64,000 nt of DNA from Odobenus rosmarus divergens (taxonomy: Eukaryota; Chordata; Mammalia; Carnivora; Odobenidae). The translations under genes and the position numbers were made by a program. Shown one piece after another: positions 1 through 11,809 of the stretch; the stretch's first letter is position 1, and every line of letters begins with the position of its first letter. A model generated the notes under the pieces. That model was not told the origin of the DNA, did not search any database, and saw only the letters and a list, made by a program, of their open reading frames with translations. The stretch spans positions 2,921,191 to 2,985,190 of the forward strand of contig NW_004450267.1 in assembly GCF_000321225.1 (NCBI RefSeq). The letters run 5' to 3'.

Positions 1-50
1 TTGGCACAGCACCCAGCACATAGTTGGTTCTCAGTAAATACTCATGAAAC
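1..50 (+). repeat. L2/MIR 3' end fragment (cut by window edge)
   Basis: The pattern 'gcacagcacccagcacatagt...ctcagtaaatactcatga' is the characteristic end of L2 and MIR elements. Confidence 0.45.
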
Positions 51-409
51 CTAATAAAAGTCTATGTTTGCTCCAATTCTAAATCATGTTAGTGCATGGC
101 TTTAATCGAAGCTTTGCTTAGAGAGGGAGCCCTGAGGTGGGGTAAAGCAGAAATGCTGAAAATCATGTGGGAGAAACGTCAAAGATACTGGCTCATTAAT
201 AAAGACAGTGAATGAAAGGGAAGGAATATTCAGTTGTGGTTAACTCCAAATCCATGGCACAGTAGTGAATCCCAAGAAAAAAAGCCAGCAACATCCTGGG
301 TACTAACAATAGAATCTGGAGACCCAGGGTTCTTCCTGAAACCCCCTCCCAGCATCTCTACTCCCATATTCCCTCTTTCCACCTCCCAAGCCTCTGTAAA
401 CACTAGTTA

Positions 410-556
410 TGGACTGATGGATCCTACCACTTGTATCATGTGACTCTCCTGCCCAAAAGCCTTCAACGGCTCCCTATTTCCTCTGCGTGAAATCTGCACT
501 GGATCTCCTCAGTCTGGCTCAGCCTTAACTCAGTACCATAATTTTCCATTGCTCTC
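410..556 (+). repeat. L2 fragment
   Basis: The motif order 'catgtgactctcctgcccaaaagccttcaacggctccc' followed by a shortened 'aaatctgcactggatctcctcag' resembles the L2 3' region. Confidence 0.5.
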
Positions 557-611
557 TAGAGCATTTCTTCCCTTTTAATTGGGTTGGTCCCCTCCCGCAG
601 CCCAGACAGTG

Positions 612-830
612 TAGGACAGCGGGTAGGGTAAAGATGACATTTGGGGCCAGAAGACCCAGGTGTGAGTCCCAGATCCACCCCATTGGAACTCTCTGAGCCT
701 AGTTTCCCATGGCTAAAATGGGGATGATAATAATAGGCACTCATGGGCTTGATGTGAAGATTAAGGGGTATAATGGATGTTAAAACACTTTACAAACTGT
801 AAAGGGCTAAAGGAATGACAATTGTTCATA
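612..830 (+). repeat. MIR SINE
   Basis: The order of MIR blocks is visible: 'agacccaggtgtgagtccc', 'cctagtttccca...aaaatgggga' and 'taataataggcactcat', ending near 'gatgttaaaacactttacaaa'. Confidence 0.72.
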
Positions 831-839
831 TCTACTCAC

Positions 840-2547
840 GATTATTCCCACCTCCAACACTGCCTTTGGTCTAATGACTCTTGGGCTCAGTCACACCCAA
901 CTCAGGCCCTGTCACCTGTAGAGAATTGTCCTGCTGACTTAAGTTCTTGCTGGAGTCCTAGCTCTTAAGGCCTCACCCCCAAAGTGTCTTGATTTGTTCA
1001 CTCTGTCTTGCACATGTTAGCCTTAGAACTCCAACCATTTGGTTATTCCCTTGTAGGTAATATCATACAAAAATTCAGGTTGCTTACAATTAAAAAACAA
1101 ATATGCTTATAATAGCAAAGCTCAAGAAACAAATGGAGGGGAAAATCCCAAACGTCACTGAGGAAAGAAAGGTGCAATTATGGTAGACAGCCAGGTTAGC
1201 CGGCTACTGCAGTTAGGTACCCCGGGGAGTAAACCTGATTTTCTCTTCTCCACCCTGCTATGGAGGAGGGACTTGTACGCTGCAGCTCACAAAAGGGGAG
1301 GGTTGGGGTGGAACTTTCCCAGCTCTCTCTTCCTGGGGAGGAGGGTGGCTAATGAGATTGGTGAACACCACATTTACCAGGAGGTGGTCACTGAATCGGG
1401 GGGCACCGTGATGCAGTCCCTGCCTTTTGCGCCTTGGTCTCACACCTGTTCTCTGCCCCCTCCCAGACTTCTGTCCTCAGCCCCCTGCACAGGGACTCAC
1501 CCCTCGCTGCCCACCACCACCACCACCAAGCAGGACAGTTGCCATTCTCCTGCTGCTACCACTCTCCCAGCTTTCTAGAAGCAAGCTCACAATCTTTCCT
1601 TGCAGTAGCTTAAACACGTGCACTCAGGGTCTGCTTGGGCGAACAGGCAGGTCCCAAAGTCTAGCGCAGGGAAGAAGCTGGAAGTCTCACCTCACTCCCC
1701 AATACAGGGGTTAAAGAGAACCTGCAGTTTTGGAACTCACCTCCTCATGAATTACCCTGATACATGATGTGCCTTTGGCTAGTGGTCCTTGAGCCTGTTT
1801 TCAATCTCCCCAAAAGAGGAGAAGAGGTGGTTTCAGAGACCTTTACTTCCCACATGCACCAAGGTAAACTCTGAGCTCTTCAAGAGCCAAGGTATCATCA
1901 TCTGATACACAAATGGAACCAAGGCTGAAGTGAAAGAGTTAATATGTCCTGATACAAGGGACATTGAGTGGCCCAGTGGCTGGGGTTCTCAATGATAGTT
2001 TAGCAGAAGATGCAAAAAGGACCTTTTTTGTTTTGTAATGACAAAGAAGAAAAGCTAAGGTCAGGCTTAATTTATAATTCAATGTAAAGGAACTAAACTC
2101 ATGAAATGCAAACCTATTTCATTGTGTTGAGTCTATCAGATACAAGGACAGGGCTAAATTCATTCTCGATCATGTGTTTGGCAAGACACAAATAGCAGAT
2201 AATTTAGAATTAAACTCATTTACTCCCATATACTAGGGAAATAAAAATTGGCATGACCCTTTGGTAAACAATTTGGCAATGTGTTCTCAGGTGCTAAGTT
2301 GGAGAATGTCTGCTTTAGGATGTGTCAGGCTAGTACATAAAACAGCATGGTTCCAATGCGATCTGGAGCCAGTGCTCGGACAAGCGAATACGGAAGTCTG
2401 ACCTTGGGCTAGAGGCCCAGAGCTCCATGTACTTATAAATTCATTTATAACTGAGACCTAGAGTTGACCAAAGGACAGTCTATGACATCTTTTTGTCAAA
2501 TGCGAGAATTGGGTCCTATGTGCCATAACCAATTTTGTCTCAAAACA
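840..2547. other. Intergenic, nothing clear
   Basis: No gene, RNA or clear repeat was recognised. A (CCA)n-like stretch lies at 1510-1528. Near 2240-2290 there is weak similarity to old L1-like sequence that I cannot confirm. Confidence 0.4.
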
Positions 2548-2559
2548 TTTGGGAATCTG

Positions 2560-2740
2560 GGGCACCTGGGTGGCTCAGTTGGTTAAGCGTCTGCCTTCAG
2601 CTCGGGTCATGATCCCAGGGTCCTGGGATGGAGCCCCACACTGGGCTTGCTCAGTGGGGAGCCTGCTTCTCCCTCTGCCCCTCCCCCCAGCTTGTGCACG
2701 CACTAGCTCTAAATAAATAAATAAAATCTTTAAAAAAAAG
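2560..2740 (+). mobile_element. Can-SINE (tRNA-Lys type), full length
   Basis: The tRNA-like head (gggcacctgggtggctcag) leads into the CT-rich body and the AAATAAATAAATAAAATCTTTAAA tail. It is bounded by the 12-bp target-site duplication TTTGGGAATCTG at 2548-2559 and 2741-2752. Confidence 0.95.
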
Positions 2741-4552
2741 TTTGGGAATCTGCTTTCTTCCGATGTCTCTCCCTGTCTTTTCTAAAGAAAGCCTTCATAT
2801 AAGGAAGTTGGAAGGCACAGGACAATTCCAAGGAGACCACTGGGGTGAACTGTTTCTGTTACGTGCCCTGCCGCCGCCTGCCTGGGGAGGACTGACACTC
2901 CCCTTGGAGGCTCCTCTCCAGGTAATCTTCAGCCCAGGAGAGTGAGCCCCACTTCCCCCGGACCACTGGTTGATCTCTTCTTCCCCAGAACTTTCTCAGC
3001 CCCCTGGACAGACTTCTCCTCAGGTACAAGTCACACTAGCATCACTAACTGTGACACGGTCTTTATTTCCCCAACACATCACACAGTGCATGGCCTGTAA
3101 TGTACGAATTCAGAAAATGTCCAATTAATGAGCGAATAATAGTAAGTGAATGAATGAGGGAGCAAATGCATGAATTTAATGTCACCACAGAGTAATTACC
3201 TTCCCTTCAGTTTCCCCTAGTTCTTCCAACCCAAACTTGAGGAGACCACGACCTGCTGTTGGAGATCATTCCCCGTTCTCCTGATCTTTGTGGTAATCTG
3301 TCAGAGACACTGACTGGGAAGCCAGCAGCAGCGACTGAAAGCAGTTCCGCAGATACAACCTAAGGGAAGCCCCCGGTCATCTGCTGAAGCCCAGGGAAGA
3401 TGGTTTTCCCCACCAGATTTGTGGCTCAAAGATTCCCACATTATTGGTGCTGTGGTACCTATGCTGGACAAATGGCACTAGAAACTTCTCCTTCCTGCAG
3501 CAAAGCCCTGGTCAGCCAGGTCAGATCTGGGGGAGGGAGAGGGGTGGTGGTGATGGTTTGGTCTTCTCCACACCTATGGGGGCTGGAAATCCAGGTTGGG
3601 AGGTTAATGGTGGATTTTGAATTAAAATACAGTAAGCCTTTCAATCCTTCTAACGCCCATCTTCTGTTCTTGAGGCTGTAAAGAAAGGCCCCCTCGCCCT
3701 CCTGCAAGACTGCCGGAGGCTTAGTCAGAACCTTAAGCTGCTGTCATGGGCTGGAGCACCGTGAGAGTCATCAGTTAGGTGTTTAGAACAGTATGATGTA
3801 GGCGGGGCTTGTCGGAAGGGAAGCGCAAGCAGGCCAGGACCATGAGACCAGCTGGGGCTGTGAGGTCATTTGGCCCAACAGGGAGGCAGCTTTGTTTTCT
3901 TAGCCGTGACATTCGATGCCCCACCAGTTATTCAATAACCCGAAGTGAGGTGGGTCCTACAAATTCCTGAATCTCCTTGGGGATGGTGGAGGAGGGGCTG
4001 TGCTTGCTTGATCAAGGGCACCCAGGAGAAGCCAGAGCTGGCCACCTGCCCCCCAGGAAGATGGCCAGGGAAACAAAACTCAAGAACAATATTCAGAACC
4101 AAGTAGTATCCCTTCTGCAGAGGGATGAACAGTGATTCTGCCTCCCATTTAATCCAGACAAGCGGGGCCAGCTCCTAGAGAGGAAAGTGAGACTCATCTG
4201 CAGACCCAACTGGCGTTCAAATTCTCAAGTCAAACGAAGCAGCCAATTCTCAGCAAATTTGCCTTAAAAAAAAAAAAGAGATGAGGGCTAGGAGTGGAGT
4301 TTTTGGTTTGTTGTGGGGGGGAGTCATTTGCTTTTTGATTTGTCTATTTTACTACCCAGTATATGCACACCTATGACCTAATATACAAAGACTTTAGAGC
4401 TTTAAATACATGAAGTATTTTGATGAGAGTCTGTAATTAACGCTTCAAAACAGTAAATTCAAGCCAAACGTATTTTCCCGTGAACACTTCATAGAGTTTA
4501 AAGGAAAAAGAGGTTGTAGATTTTTCCTTTTAAGCATAACATTGGGGGTAGG

Positions 4553-5255
4553 GTGATGTATTCCTTCCCTAGGGCTGCCCTCACAAAGTACCACAGACTG
4601 GGTGGCTTAAGACAACAGAAATGTAGGGGCACCTGGGTGGCTCAGTCGGTGAAGCATCTGCCTTCAGCTCAGGTCATGATCCTGGGATTGGGCCCTGGGA
4701 TCGAGCCCCACGTCGGGCTCCTTGCTCAGCAGGGAGTCTGCTTTTCCCTCTGCCGCTCCCCCTGCTTGCGCGTGCGCTCTCTCTCTCTCTCTGACAAATA
4801 AATAAAATCTTAAAAAAAAAAAAAAGACAACAGAAATGTATTGTCTCACAGTTCCGGGTGCTGAAAGTCTGAGATGAAGGAGTCAACAGAGCCACGCTCC
4901 CTCGGAAATCTATAGGGGAGAATCCTGGCTTGCCTCTCCTCGTTTCTGGTGCCTACTGGCATTCCTCAGCACCGCTTGGCTTCTGTGTGCATCACTCCCA
5001 CCTCTGCCTACATCGTCACATGACTGTCATCGCCCTGTGTGTCTGTGTGTGTCTTCTTCTCTTGTAAGGACACCGTAGTGGATTAAGGGCCCACCCTACT
5101 CTATCCAGCATGACCTCATTTTAGCTAATTACATCCACAACCTCCCTTCAACAAACCTCTAACAACCCATATTTCCAAATACGGTCACATTCTGAAGTAC
5201 TGGGGGTTAGCACTTTGACATCTTTCTTAAGGGGACACGGTTTAACCCGTAACAA
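4553..5255 (-). mobile_element. MaLR LTR (MLT1/MST-like), antisense, split by a SINE
   Basis: On the + strand it reads as the reverse complement of an MLT1-type LTR: 'agggctgccctcacaaagtaccacagactgggtggctt', then 'tctcacagttccggg', 'aaggacaccgtagtgg' and 'gggcccaccctactc', ending 'ggggacacggtttaacccgtaaca'. It is a solitary non-coding LTR fossil, interrupted by the Can-SINE at 4626. Confidence 0.8.
4626..4825 (+). mobile_element. Can-SINE inserted in the MaLR LTR
   Basis: Full-length head, body, (CT)n stretch and A tail. The target-site duplication GACAACAGAAATGTA occurs at 4611-4625 and 4826-4840, and lies within the LTR, so the SINE is younger than the LTR. Confidence 0.95.
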
Positions 5256-5339
5256 GGGATGACCCCCAAGAGGAGCTCACAGCATCCACAGAGCTCCAGT
5301 CGGTCCTGGCAAGGCCCTTCGCTATGGGGACATCTGTGA

Positions 5340-5500
5340 TTCTTCCCAAAGAGGGGAACAAGCCATTCATTCATCAATCCTTTCAGCAGATGGTTACTAA
5401 GCAGCTACTCCATGCCCTACATGTGCTGGCCGTGGGTGAGAGATTTAAGACGAGGTCCCAGTTATGGGGGAAGAATATGAGGAGTAAGACGCAGTGTAGT
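5340..5500 (-). repeat. L2 3' end fragment, antisense
   Basis: The pattern 'cattcattcatcaatcc...ctactccatgccctacatgtgctgg' resembles reverse-complement L2. Confidence 0.45.
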
Positions 5501-5984
5501 TCTGTAGTTTTTGGTTCAACTGTTCCCAGCCCACCACACAGTGTGAGCAGTTTGAGGACTGGGTGCCCTGTCCCAGGCAGCCTCTGCAGCAGGCCCCACA
5601 TGCTCATAATTATTAGTGGAATTGGCTTGCGAGGAGCCTTTGGAAAGAGAAAAACAAGGATATAAGTGGTTAACGCAGAACGTGCCACAGGGTAGAGGAG
5701 ACAAAGTCCAAAAGTCAGGGAGGCATAAGGGAAGAATCATATGATTTTCGTGTTGGAAAGGATTTCTGAGAGTCTCTAAGTTGGTGGTTTTCAAACTTAA
5801 ACACAAAACCAATGGAACACTTTCTTTGAACAAAATCGTATGAAGACCGTGGAATGTGTGAACGAGCAAAAGCCAGATCGTTCTGGGAGAAGGATCAGAG
5901 GGCTTACAGGAGCCCCTCCTGCCCAGCACCACCTCCACATTCAGACCCTGCACTCCCTGGGGAGGAAACACTTCCCAAGGCATT

Positions 5985-6150
5985 GGTTGAAAACCATTAA
6001 ACTACTGATGGGGAAACTGAGGCCCAGAGAGGCAGCAATGAATACCATCTGCAGGGACGTACACCATGAGTCTATAGCAGAGGCAGGACTAGAACCTGGA
6101 TTCTTCTCTGACTTCTAGAACAAAGCTTTCTGTACTACCTCATGCCCTTA
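5985..6150 (-). repeat. MIR, antisense
   Basis: 'gatggggaaactgaggcccagagagg' followed by 'agaggcaggactagaacctgg' is the reversed MIR core. Confidence 0.65.
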
Positions 6151-6849
6151 GCATAGATTAGACAAAAAGATGAAATTTCACACTCTGGTCTCCTTTCTTA
6201 TCCGGACAGAACCTCCTTTCCTGCAGTCTCCTCCTTGTCCCCACACTGCATATTTCCACAGCGACATAACCAGCACCAGCCTCTGGAGGCAGGAGAAGGG
6301 GCTCAATCCCTTTCCGGGTCTCTTCCAGCCCAGTGATACTGTAGCTGCTAGCCCTGCCACCCTGACAAAGCCTTCTAAACTACCTGGGACTTTCCTCACT
6401 CCCAACACAGTCCTTCTGTCCCTCGGCAAAGGAGAAAAATCAAGGTTCACAAGACACAAATGGGGAGAATTCCTGCACTAGTCTGTTCTGAACCCCACGT
6501 CTTCTATTCCACATAAATGACAGAGACAGAGTGAGTTGGAGAGCTGCAGAGACTTCCACAAGGATAGTCCTACCCATACTGGGACCACTTAGAAATCCAT
6601 ACCTGAAGAACAACACCTGATGCCCACGTTTCTTAGCACAACCAAGTCAACCCTGGGAGAACATTCCAACCAAGTAGGGTCTCCTCATGAGATGTCTTGT
6701 CCACGTCTGAAGTCACCTTGGCCTCCATCCTTTTGAAACGACTCTTCAAAGACTCACTGCAACCTGCAAGGAGGTTGCCTCCAGAGTCACCTACCTGACA
6801 GCCAAAGAAAGGCCAGTAGTTTAGAGAATTCTCCAGAGGCAGTGCCTCT

Positions 6850-7050
6850 AGGAGTACTGAGTACGGATGAGCTTTGATGTGTGAATTCAAGACCTCTAAG
6901 TTCAAGTCTTGACTCTGCCACTTACTCCCAAGTGACTTGGGACCAGTCTCTTGATTACTTGTGAGCCTGTTTGACCTCTGGAAATTGGGGCTTTACTCAA
7001 AATTTATTCAACAAACCCTCACTGAGCACCTACCACATGCCAGGTGAAGT
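6850..7050. repeat. MIR (+) followed by L2 end (-)
   Basis: 'caagtcttgactctgccacttactccca...cttggga' matches the MIR core on +. 'attcaacaaaccctcactgagcacctaccacatgccagg' matches reversed L2. Confidence 0.5.
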
Positions 7051-7205
7051 ATAGAGCTGTAGTAAATTTTGCCCCGCCCTACTTCACAGGCTGTGGTGAG
7101 GAACAGACCTGCAGGAATCAACGCAGCTCATCAGCGGTGGTGTCATGTAAATATTGTTTCTACTCTAAGACTCCTATGGAGTGGGAAACAGGGAAACATG
7201 TATTT

Positions 7206-7392
7206 CTTTTTTTTTTTAAGTTTTTATTATTTATTTGTCAGAGAGAGCACAAGCTGGGGGAACAGCAGACAGAGGGAGAAGCAGGCTCCCCACTGAGCAA
7301 GGAGCCCAATTTGGGGCTTGATCCCAGGACCCTGGGATCATGACCTGAGCCGAAGGCAGACGCTTAACCGACTGAGCCACCCAGGCATCCCG
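7206..7392 (-). mobile_element. Can-SINE, antisense
   Basis: It begins with the T-rich tail complement and ends 'cgactgagccacccaggcatcc'. A target-site duplication of about ACATGTATTT lies at 7196-7205 and 7395-7404. Confidence 0.93.
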
Positions 7393-7592
7393 AGACATGT
7401 ATTTTTTTGGCATGTCTTTTACTCTTCCAGACCTCATCCTCTCATTTTATGCCCCAAAAATGTGATTGGATCTCATGTTTTTCACGATTTTCCATCACAC
7501 CAACTCATTCTGAAGGCTGAGTTGGCACCTGAAAAACCATGATCCATGTAAATTGGCATTCTTTAATTTCCCTTAAAGAACAGTGAATGGCA

Positions 7593-7794
7593 GGGCACCT
7601 GGGTGGCTCAGTCGGTTAAGCATCTGCCTTTGGTTCCAGCCATGATCCCAGGGTGCTGGGATCGAGCCCTGCGTCGGGCTCCCTGCTCCGTGAGGAGCCT
7701 GCTTCTCCCTCTCCCTCTGCTGTTCCCCCTGTTCGTGCTCTCTCTCTCTTTCTGTCAAATAAATAAATAAATAATCAATCTTTAAAAAAAAAAT
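7593..7794 (+). mobile_element. Can-SINE
   Basis: Complete element with the 14-bp target-site duplication AACAGTGAATGGCA at 7579-7592 and 7795-7808. Confidence 0.95.
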
Positions 7795-7808
7795 AACAGT
7801 GAATGGCA

Positions 7809-7895
7809 TGTACTTTCCCTTATTCACCCCATATCTGCAGCAGAGCCAGGCACTTAGTAGAATCTCAGTAAATCTGCTGAATGAATGCATGAACG
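7809..7895 (+). repeat. L2 3' end fragment
   Basis: 'gagccaggcacttagtagaatctcagtaaat' followed by 'gctgaatgaatgcatgaa' is a typical L2 terminus. The neighbouring Can-SINE inserted just upstream of it. Confidence 0.55.
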
Positions 7896-7899
7896 GGAA

Positions 7900-9110
7900 A
7901 TCTTGCCCCCAAAGAGGAGACTTAGTAAAATTAGAATTAAGAGGAGGAAACTTCTCCTAGAGTTTATTTTACCCGATAGTCTCCCAAAGGATCAGCATCT
8001 TCTCCGATACTCTCCTGACGACCGTGAATGACCCGAGGTTGTGCCTTCCCTCTCTTCCGGTTCCTGGCAGGAAGACCCTTCGGGCTAGGGGACATTGTGT
8101 GTCGTCCAGCAGCCAGGGCCGACTCCAGTCTTCTGACATCTTCCTGTTGCACTAGTCACACAAAGGGAGCGGGCGATGCGGGTGTCCCCCGCCACCCTCA
8201 CGCTAACAGCTGGGGCCAAGGGGAATATTTTCATTCAGCCATTCTCCCCCTTCCTTTTTTCTTTTAAGTTTCTTCTAGTGATAAAAGCTGAAGAAAATTG
8301 AAATTGGCAGCTCTGTGGTCTTCACTCAATAGGAAAAGTACTAGAGATCATGTGAACCACACTTTAGAAAACTCGGAAAAAAATCTAATCTTGCCTCAAT
8401 AAAAATGACATCATGTCACTGTAAGCAGCGGGGGGGAAAGGCTTGAAGGTTGCTGGCAGTGGCCCAGCAGAGTTCAGGGGTTCTGTTGGCTGCGCTGAAT
8501 TCCCACGGGAAAGGTAGCCAAGAGTGCTGCTTCTCAGGTGAGCCTCTGAGGCGCAGAAGGAGTGGGGAGGAATGAGAAAGCCCACCGAAACCTCACTGTC
8601 ATCTCTCACATTGCTGTGATCACAGCACAGGGGCTGGCGTCCCCTGCCCCCCCACCTGCCTTTCTTCCCAATGTAGCTTTGGGTGGTGCCCCTCCCTCTG
8701 GCCGGCCGACTTTTTGGGAGAGACAATCCCAATGACAGCACATCTCCCTGTGAGGGCACAGACCTGCAGCCGCAGAGGGCAGTGACAAATGCCCCAATTC
8801 CACTCTAGCGTGGGGTCTTTGCAAACTTACCCTTAGGGGGCCTGAACCAAAGACAATAATAGAAATGGCATGGAGGCGGCCTTAGCCCTGAGAAGGACAT
8901 TGCTGGGGGCTGCGTTTCACGGTGCCTCGGTTTACCTTCAATTGGTCATCACTTTCTGCTATCAGCCATTGACTGTTCATTAGCAGTCCCCGGACTGGTA
9001 TAGAAGGGCTGAGTAAGAGTGCCTGCCCTCAAGATAGGGCCTGGGGGCTGGGGGCCACAGATGGAAGGGTGACTTCTCCGGATCTACCTTTCTGTATTGC
9101 TTGAAATTTT
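7900..9110. other. Intergenic, nothing recognised
   Basis: No gene, repeat or RNA is supported here. Short open frames have no recognisable protein content. Confidence 0.4.
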
Positions 9111-9124
9111 TAACCATATGCATT

Positions 9125-9330
9125 CTTTTTTTAAAGATTCTATTTATTTATTTGATAGAGAGAGAAGAGAGAGAGCACAAGCAGGGGGAGTGGCAGGCAG
9201 AGGGAGAGGGAGAGGGAGAAGCAGACCCGCCACCAAGCAGGGAGCCTGACATGGGGCTCGATCTCAGGACCCCGGGATCATGACCTGAGCCGAAGGCAGA
9301 CGCTCAACCGACTGAGCCACCCAGGTGCCC
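9125..9330 (-). mobile_element. Can-SINE, antisense
   Basis: Complete element with the 13-bp target-site duplication AACCATATGCATT at 9112-9124 and 9331-9343. Confidence 0.95.
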
Positions 9331-9816
9331 AACCATATGCATTTTTTAAAGTTAAAATCAATCACTAGATAAAGAGAAATCTCTTGGTAGTAAATGAACC
9401 CTCGGTGACATCTACCTCTCCCTTCACCCCTCACCTGACTTCTCAAACTATTTTTTTTACAGTACCCCTCTACAGGTACGGAGGAGCCCAATGAGAGCAA
9501 ATCTGGAATTTCCATTTGACTTGAAGAGTTAGCCAGAGGGAGAGGCAGAAACATTATTTTTATATTAAAGGAAATATGAACATATGTGGAGTATAGTGCA
9601 AAATGTACTTACATGATTACGAGGAAACATAATTGCTTCATTCTTAAGGTATGCCATATACCAACAGACCAGCTAACAAGCTGCCGAGGCACTTGGGGCC
9701 GGTGCTGGTGTCTAAGGGGCCCTGAGACTACGGACACGTCTGTGGTCTCTGTCTCCAGGGGCTGCACACGTGAAGCAGACCTGGTTAGTGTCCCGCACCA
9801 AGACAGAGGTGTTCAG

Positions 9817-10013
9817 GGGCGCCTGGGTGGCTCAGTCGTTAAGCATCTGCCTTCGGCTCCGGTCATGATCCCAGGCCCTGCATCGGGGCTCCCTGCTCCG
9901 CGGGAAGCCTGCTTCTCCCTCCCCCGCTCCCCCTGCTTGTGTTCCCTCTCTCGCTGCGTCTCTCCCTCTGTCAAATAAATAAATAAAATCTTTAAAAAAA
10001 AAAAAAAAAAGAG
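9817..10013 (+). mobile_element. Can-SINE
   Basis: Head 'ggcgcctgggtggctcag', shortened body and a run of about 18 A. The near-perfect duplication GAGGTGTTCAG (9806-9816) / GAAGTGTTCAG (10015-10025) supports the borders to within a few bases. Confidence 0.92.
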
Positions 10014-10374
10014 GGAAGTGTTCAGAGAGTAGGGCTGGAGGTGGCAGAGCTGCATCCTTGGAAGATGGGAAGGATCTTGGGAAGATGGGAGGTGGTGGGT
10101 GGGCCTGAGCAGAAGCTTGGCCTGGGGCGCAAAGAGAGGCCTGCTCTGCAGAGAGACGGAAGGTGGACCCAGGTGACAGAAGGCTCCCAGGACAGGCCAC
10201 AGCCCCTGGACTCAACGTGGCCAGCCAGCACTTCTCAGACGTGGGCCTGAAACCCCACTTCAAGGCCGGGGAGGGAGGATATGCCCCCTGGGGGTTCTGG
10301 AGGTAGCCCAAAGCTGCTGGTCACAAGGAGACCCTTCCTGACAGTGGTAGTTCTATCTTCAAAATATATCCGCA

Positions 10375-11020
10375 GTGCAACCACCTCCTGGATGAATGTT
10401 ATGGTTTCCTACCTGTGGTCTCCTTGCCTCCCTCCTTCTTGCCCACCATAGGGCAGCCAAGGTGATCTTTCAGTAACATGAAGCACAGTCTGTGATCCCC
10501 ATGGCTCCGGCCTCCCTCACAGCCCACAGCCCCAAGCCTGCAGCATCTGGCCGGTCACTCTCTGCAGCCTTTCCCCTTTCTCTCCTCTTTGCATTTTGCT
10601 CACTTTGCACCAGCCCCACCAGCCCCACCAGCCCCACCAGCCCCACCAGCCCCACCAGCCCCACCGGCCTCCTCACTCTCCTAGGGCCCATTGCTAGGCG
10701 TGGTCCTGCCTCAGAGCCTTTGCACTTGCAGTTTCTCCTCTTTAGAAAGCTTCCCCCCAGATATTCAAATGCTGGTTCCCTCCCCTGCTTCCGGTCTTCC
10801 CTCAGAGGCCTTCCCTGATCATGCAATTTACACGTGCTGCTCCTGGCACTGCCTCTCTCCCCTCCCCTACTTGATGTCTCTCTATAGTACTTGTCACCCA
10901 TTAATATACTACCTACCTCACTCCATGTATTTTGCTTGTCTCTCTCTCCATCGAAAATGTAGGCTCCAAAGGAGTATGGATTTCTTATTTCTGTTTTATC
11001 ACATGTAACATCATGCAATT
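10375..11020 (+). repeat. L2 LINE fragment
   Basis: The L2 3' order is visible: 'ggcagccaaggtgatctttc', then 'cctcagagcctttgcacttgcagtttc', 'cagaggccttccctgatca' and 'gtaggctccaaaggagtatgga'. A minisatellite has grown inside it. Confidence 0.65.
10608..10671 (+). repeat. 9-bp minisatellite, about 7 copies
   Basis: The unit CACCAGCCC is repeated in tandem with one C-to-G change in the last copy (CACCGGCC). It is only about 64 bp long, lies within the L2, and probably varies in length. Confidence 0.9.
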
Positions 11021-11469
11021 CCTCCTAAAGGAGAGTTCCAACTGATAAATGTAAAAAGAATGAGGGAGATCAAAAATCACTATTAGATTGCTACAGTAGT
11101 AATTGCCACAGGCAAGATCCTTTGATAGAGTCTAAATTTGGTGGGCAGAACTGTTAGCAGAAACAGTATATTTGCAGAATCTTGAAGTATCAGCCCCAAA
11201 ACATGTAGGGAAGAGGGAGGGGGAAAGTGTAACGTTACAGTGGACAACCCTGGCAGAAACTAACTTGCCCTCATAATCATGGTTAACAGCAGCACTGAAA
11301 TAGGGCAGCATCATGTCACCCCTTCCCTGCTGCCCCGGGAAGGGCACGCCACCTCTGACACATGCACCCCAAAAGCGCAGCTCCCTGACACAGTCGTGAG
11401 AAGACATCACACAGACGCCAGGAGGACATTCTATAAAAACAACTGGTCAGTACTCTTAAATGCATCATG

Positions 11470-11805
11470 AAGACAAGGAAAGACTTTGGAACTGTCACAG
11501 AGAGAAGGAGACTAAGGACACCAGACAACTCAATGTGCCTGGAATCCCGGATGTGATCCTGGAAAAGAAAAAAATAAAATAAAATAAAATAAAATAAAAT
11601 AAAACTAATGGAAAAAAATAATGAAATGGGAAGGAAGTCGGTCATTTATAGCACTGGACCAAGATTATTTGCTCAGTTTTGATGACAGCTCCATGGTTAG
11701 GTAGGATGATGAACACAGCGGAAGCTGGTGAAGGGTATGAGGGCTTTCTTAGTATTGCTGCAACTTTTCTGTAAGTCTAAAACTATCTCAAAAAAAAAAA
11801 ATGTA
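11470..11805 (+). repeat. Old L1 3' end with an (AAAAT)n insert
   Basis: 'ccatggttaggtaggatg...gaagctggtgaagggtatgagg' followed by 'gcaacttttctgtaagtctaaaactatctcaaaa' resembles mammalian L1 3' ends. A run of almost seven AAAAT units lies at 11571-11604. Confidence 0.55.
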
Positions 11806-11809
11806 AAGG

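Noticed and set aside
2560..2640. tRNA-like sequences at Can-SINE heads
   Set aside because: They derive from tRNA but are SINE promoters without an intact cloverleaf or anticodon context, so they are not tRNA genes.
4553..5255. Endogenous retroviral genes near the MaLR LTRs
   Set aside because: Only solitary LTR sequence is visible at 4553-5255, 39835-40850 and 61352-61690; no gag, pol or env-like reading frame accompanies them.
9264..9554. Recurring peptide GTWVAQSVxxLPSAQVMI in many small frames across the window
   Set aside because: It is the chance translation of the Can-SINE tRNA-like head and recurs at each SINE; not a protein family.
10608..10671. CRISPR-like array
   Set aside because: The repeats are contiguous with no spacers, and the genome is mammalian.
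10470..11018. 182-codon frame with a VGL repeat
   Set aside because: The repeat is the 9-bp minisatellite read on the - strand, inside an L2 fragment.
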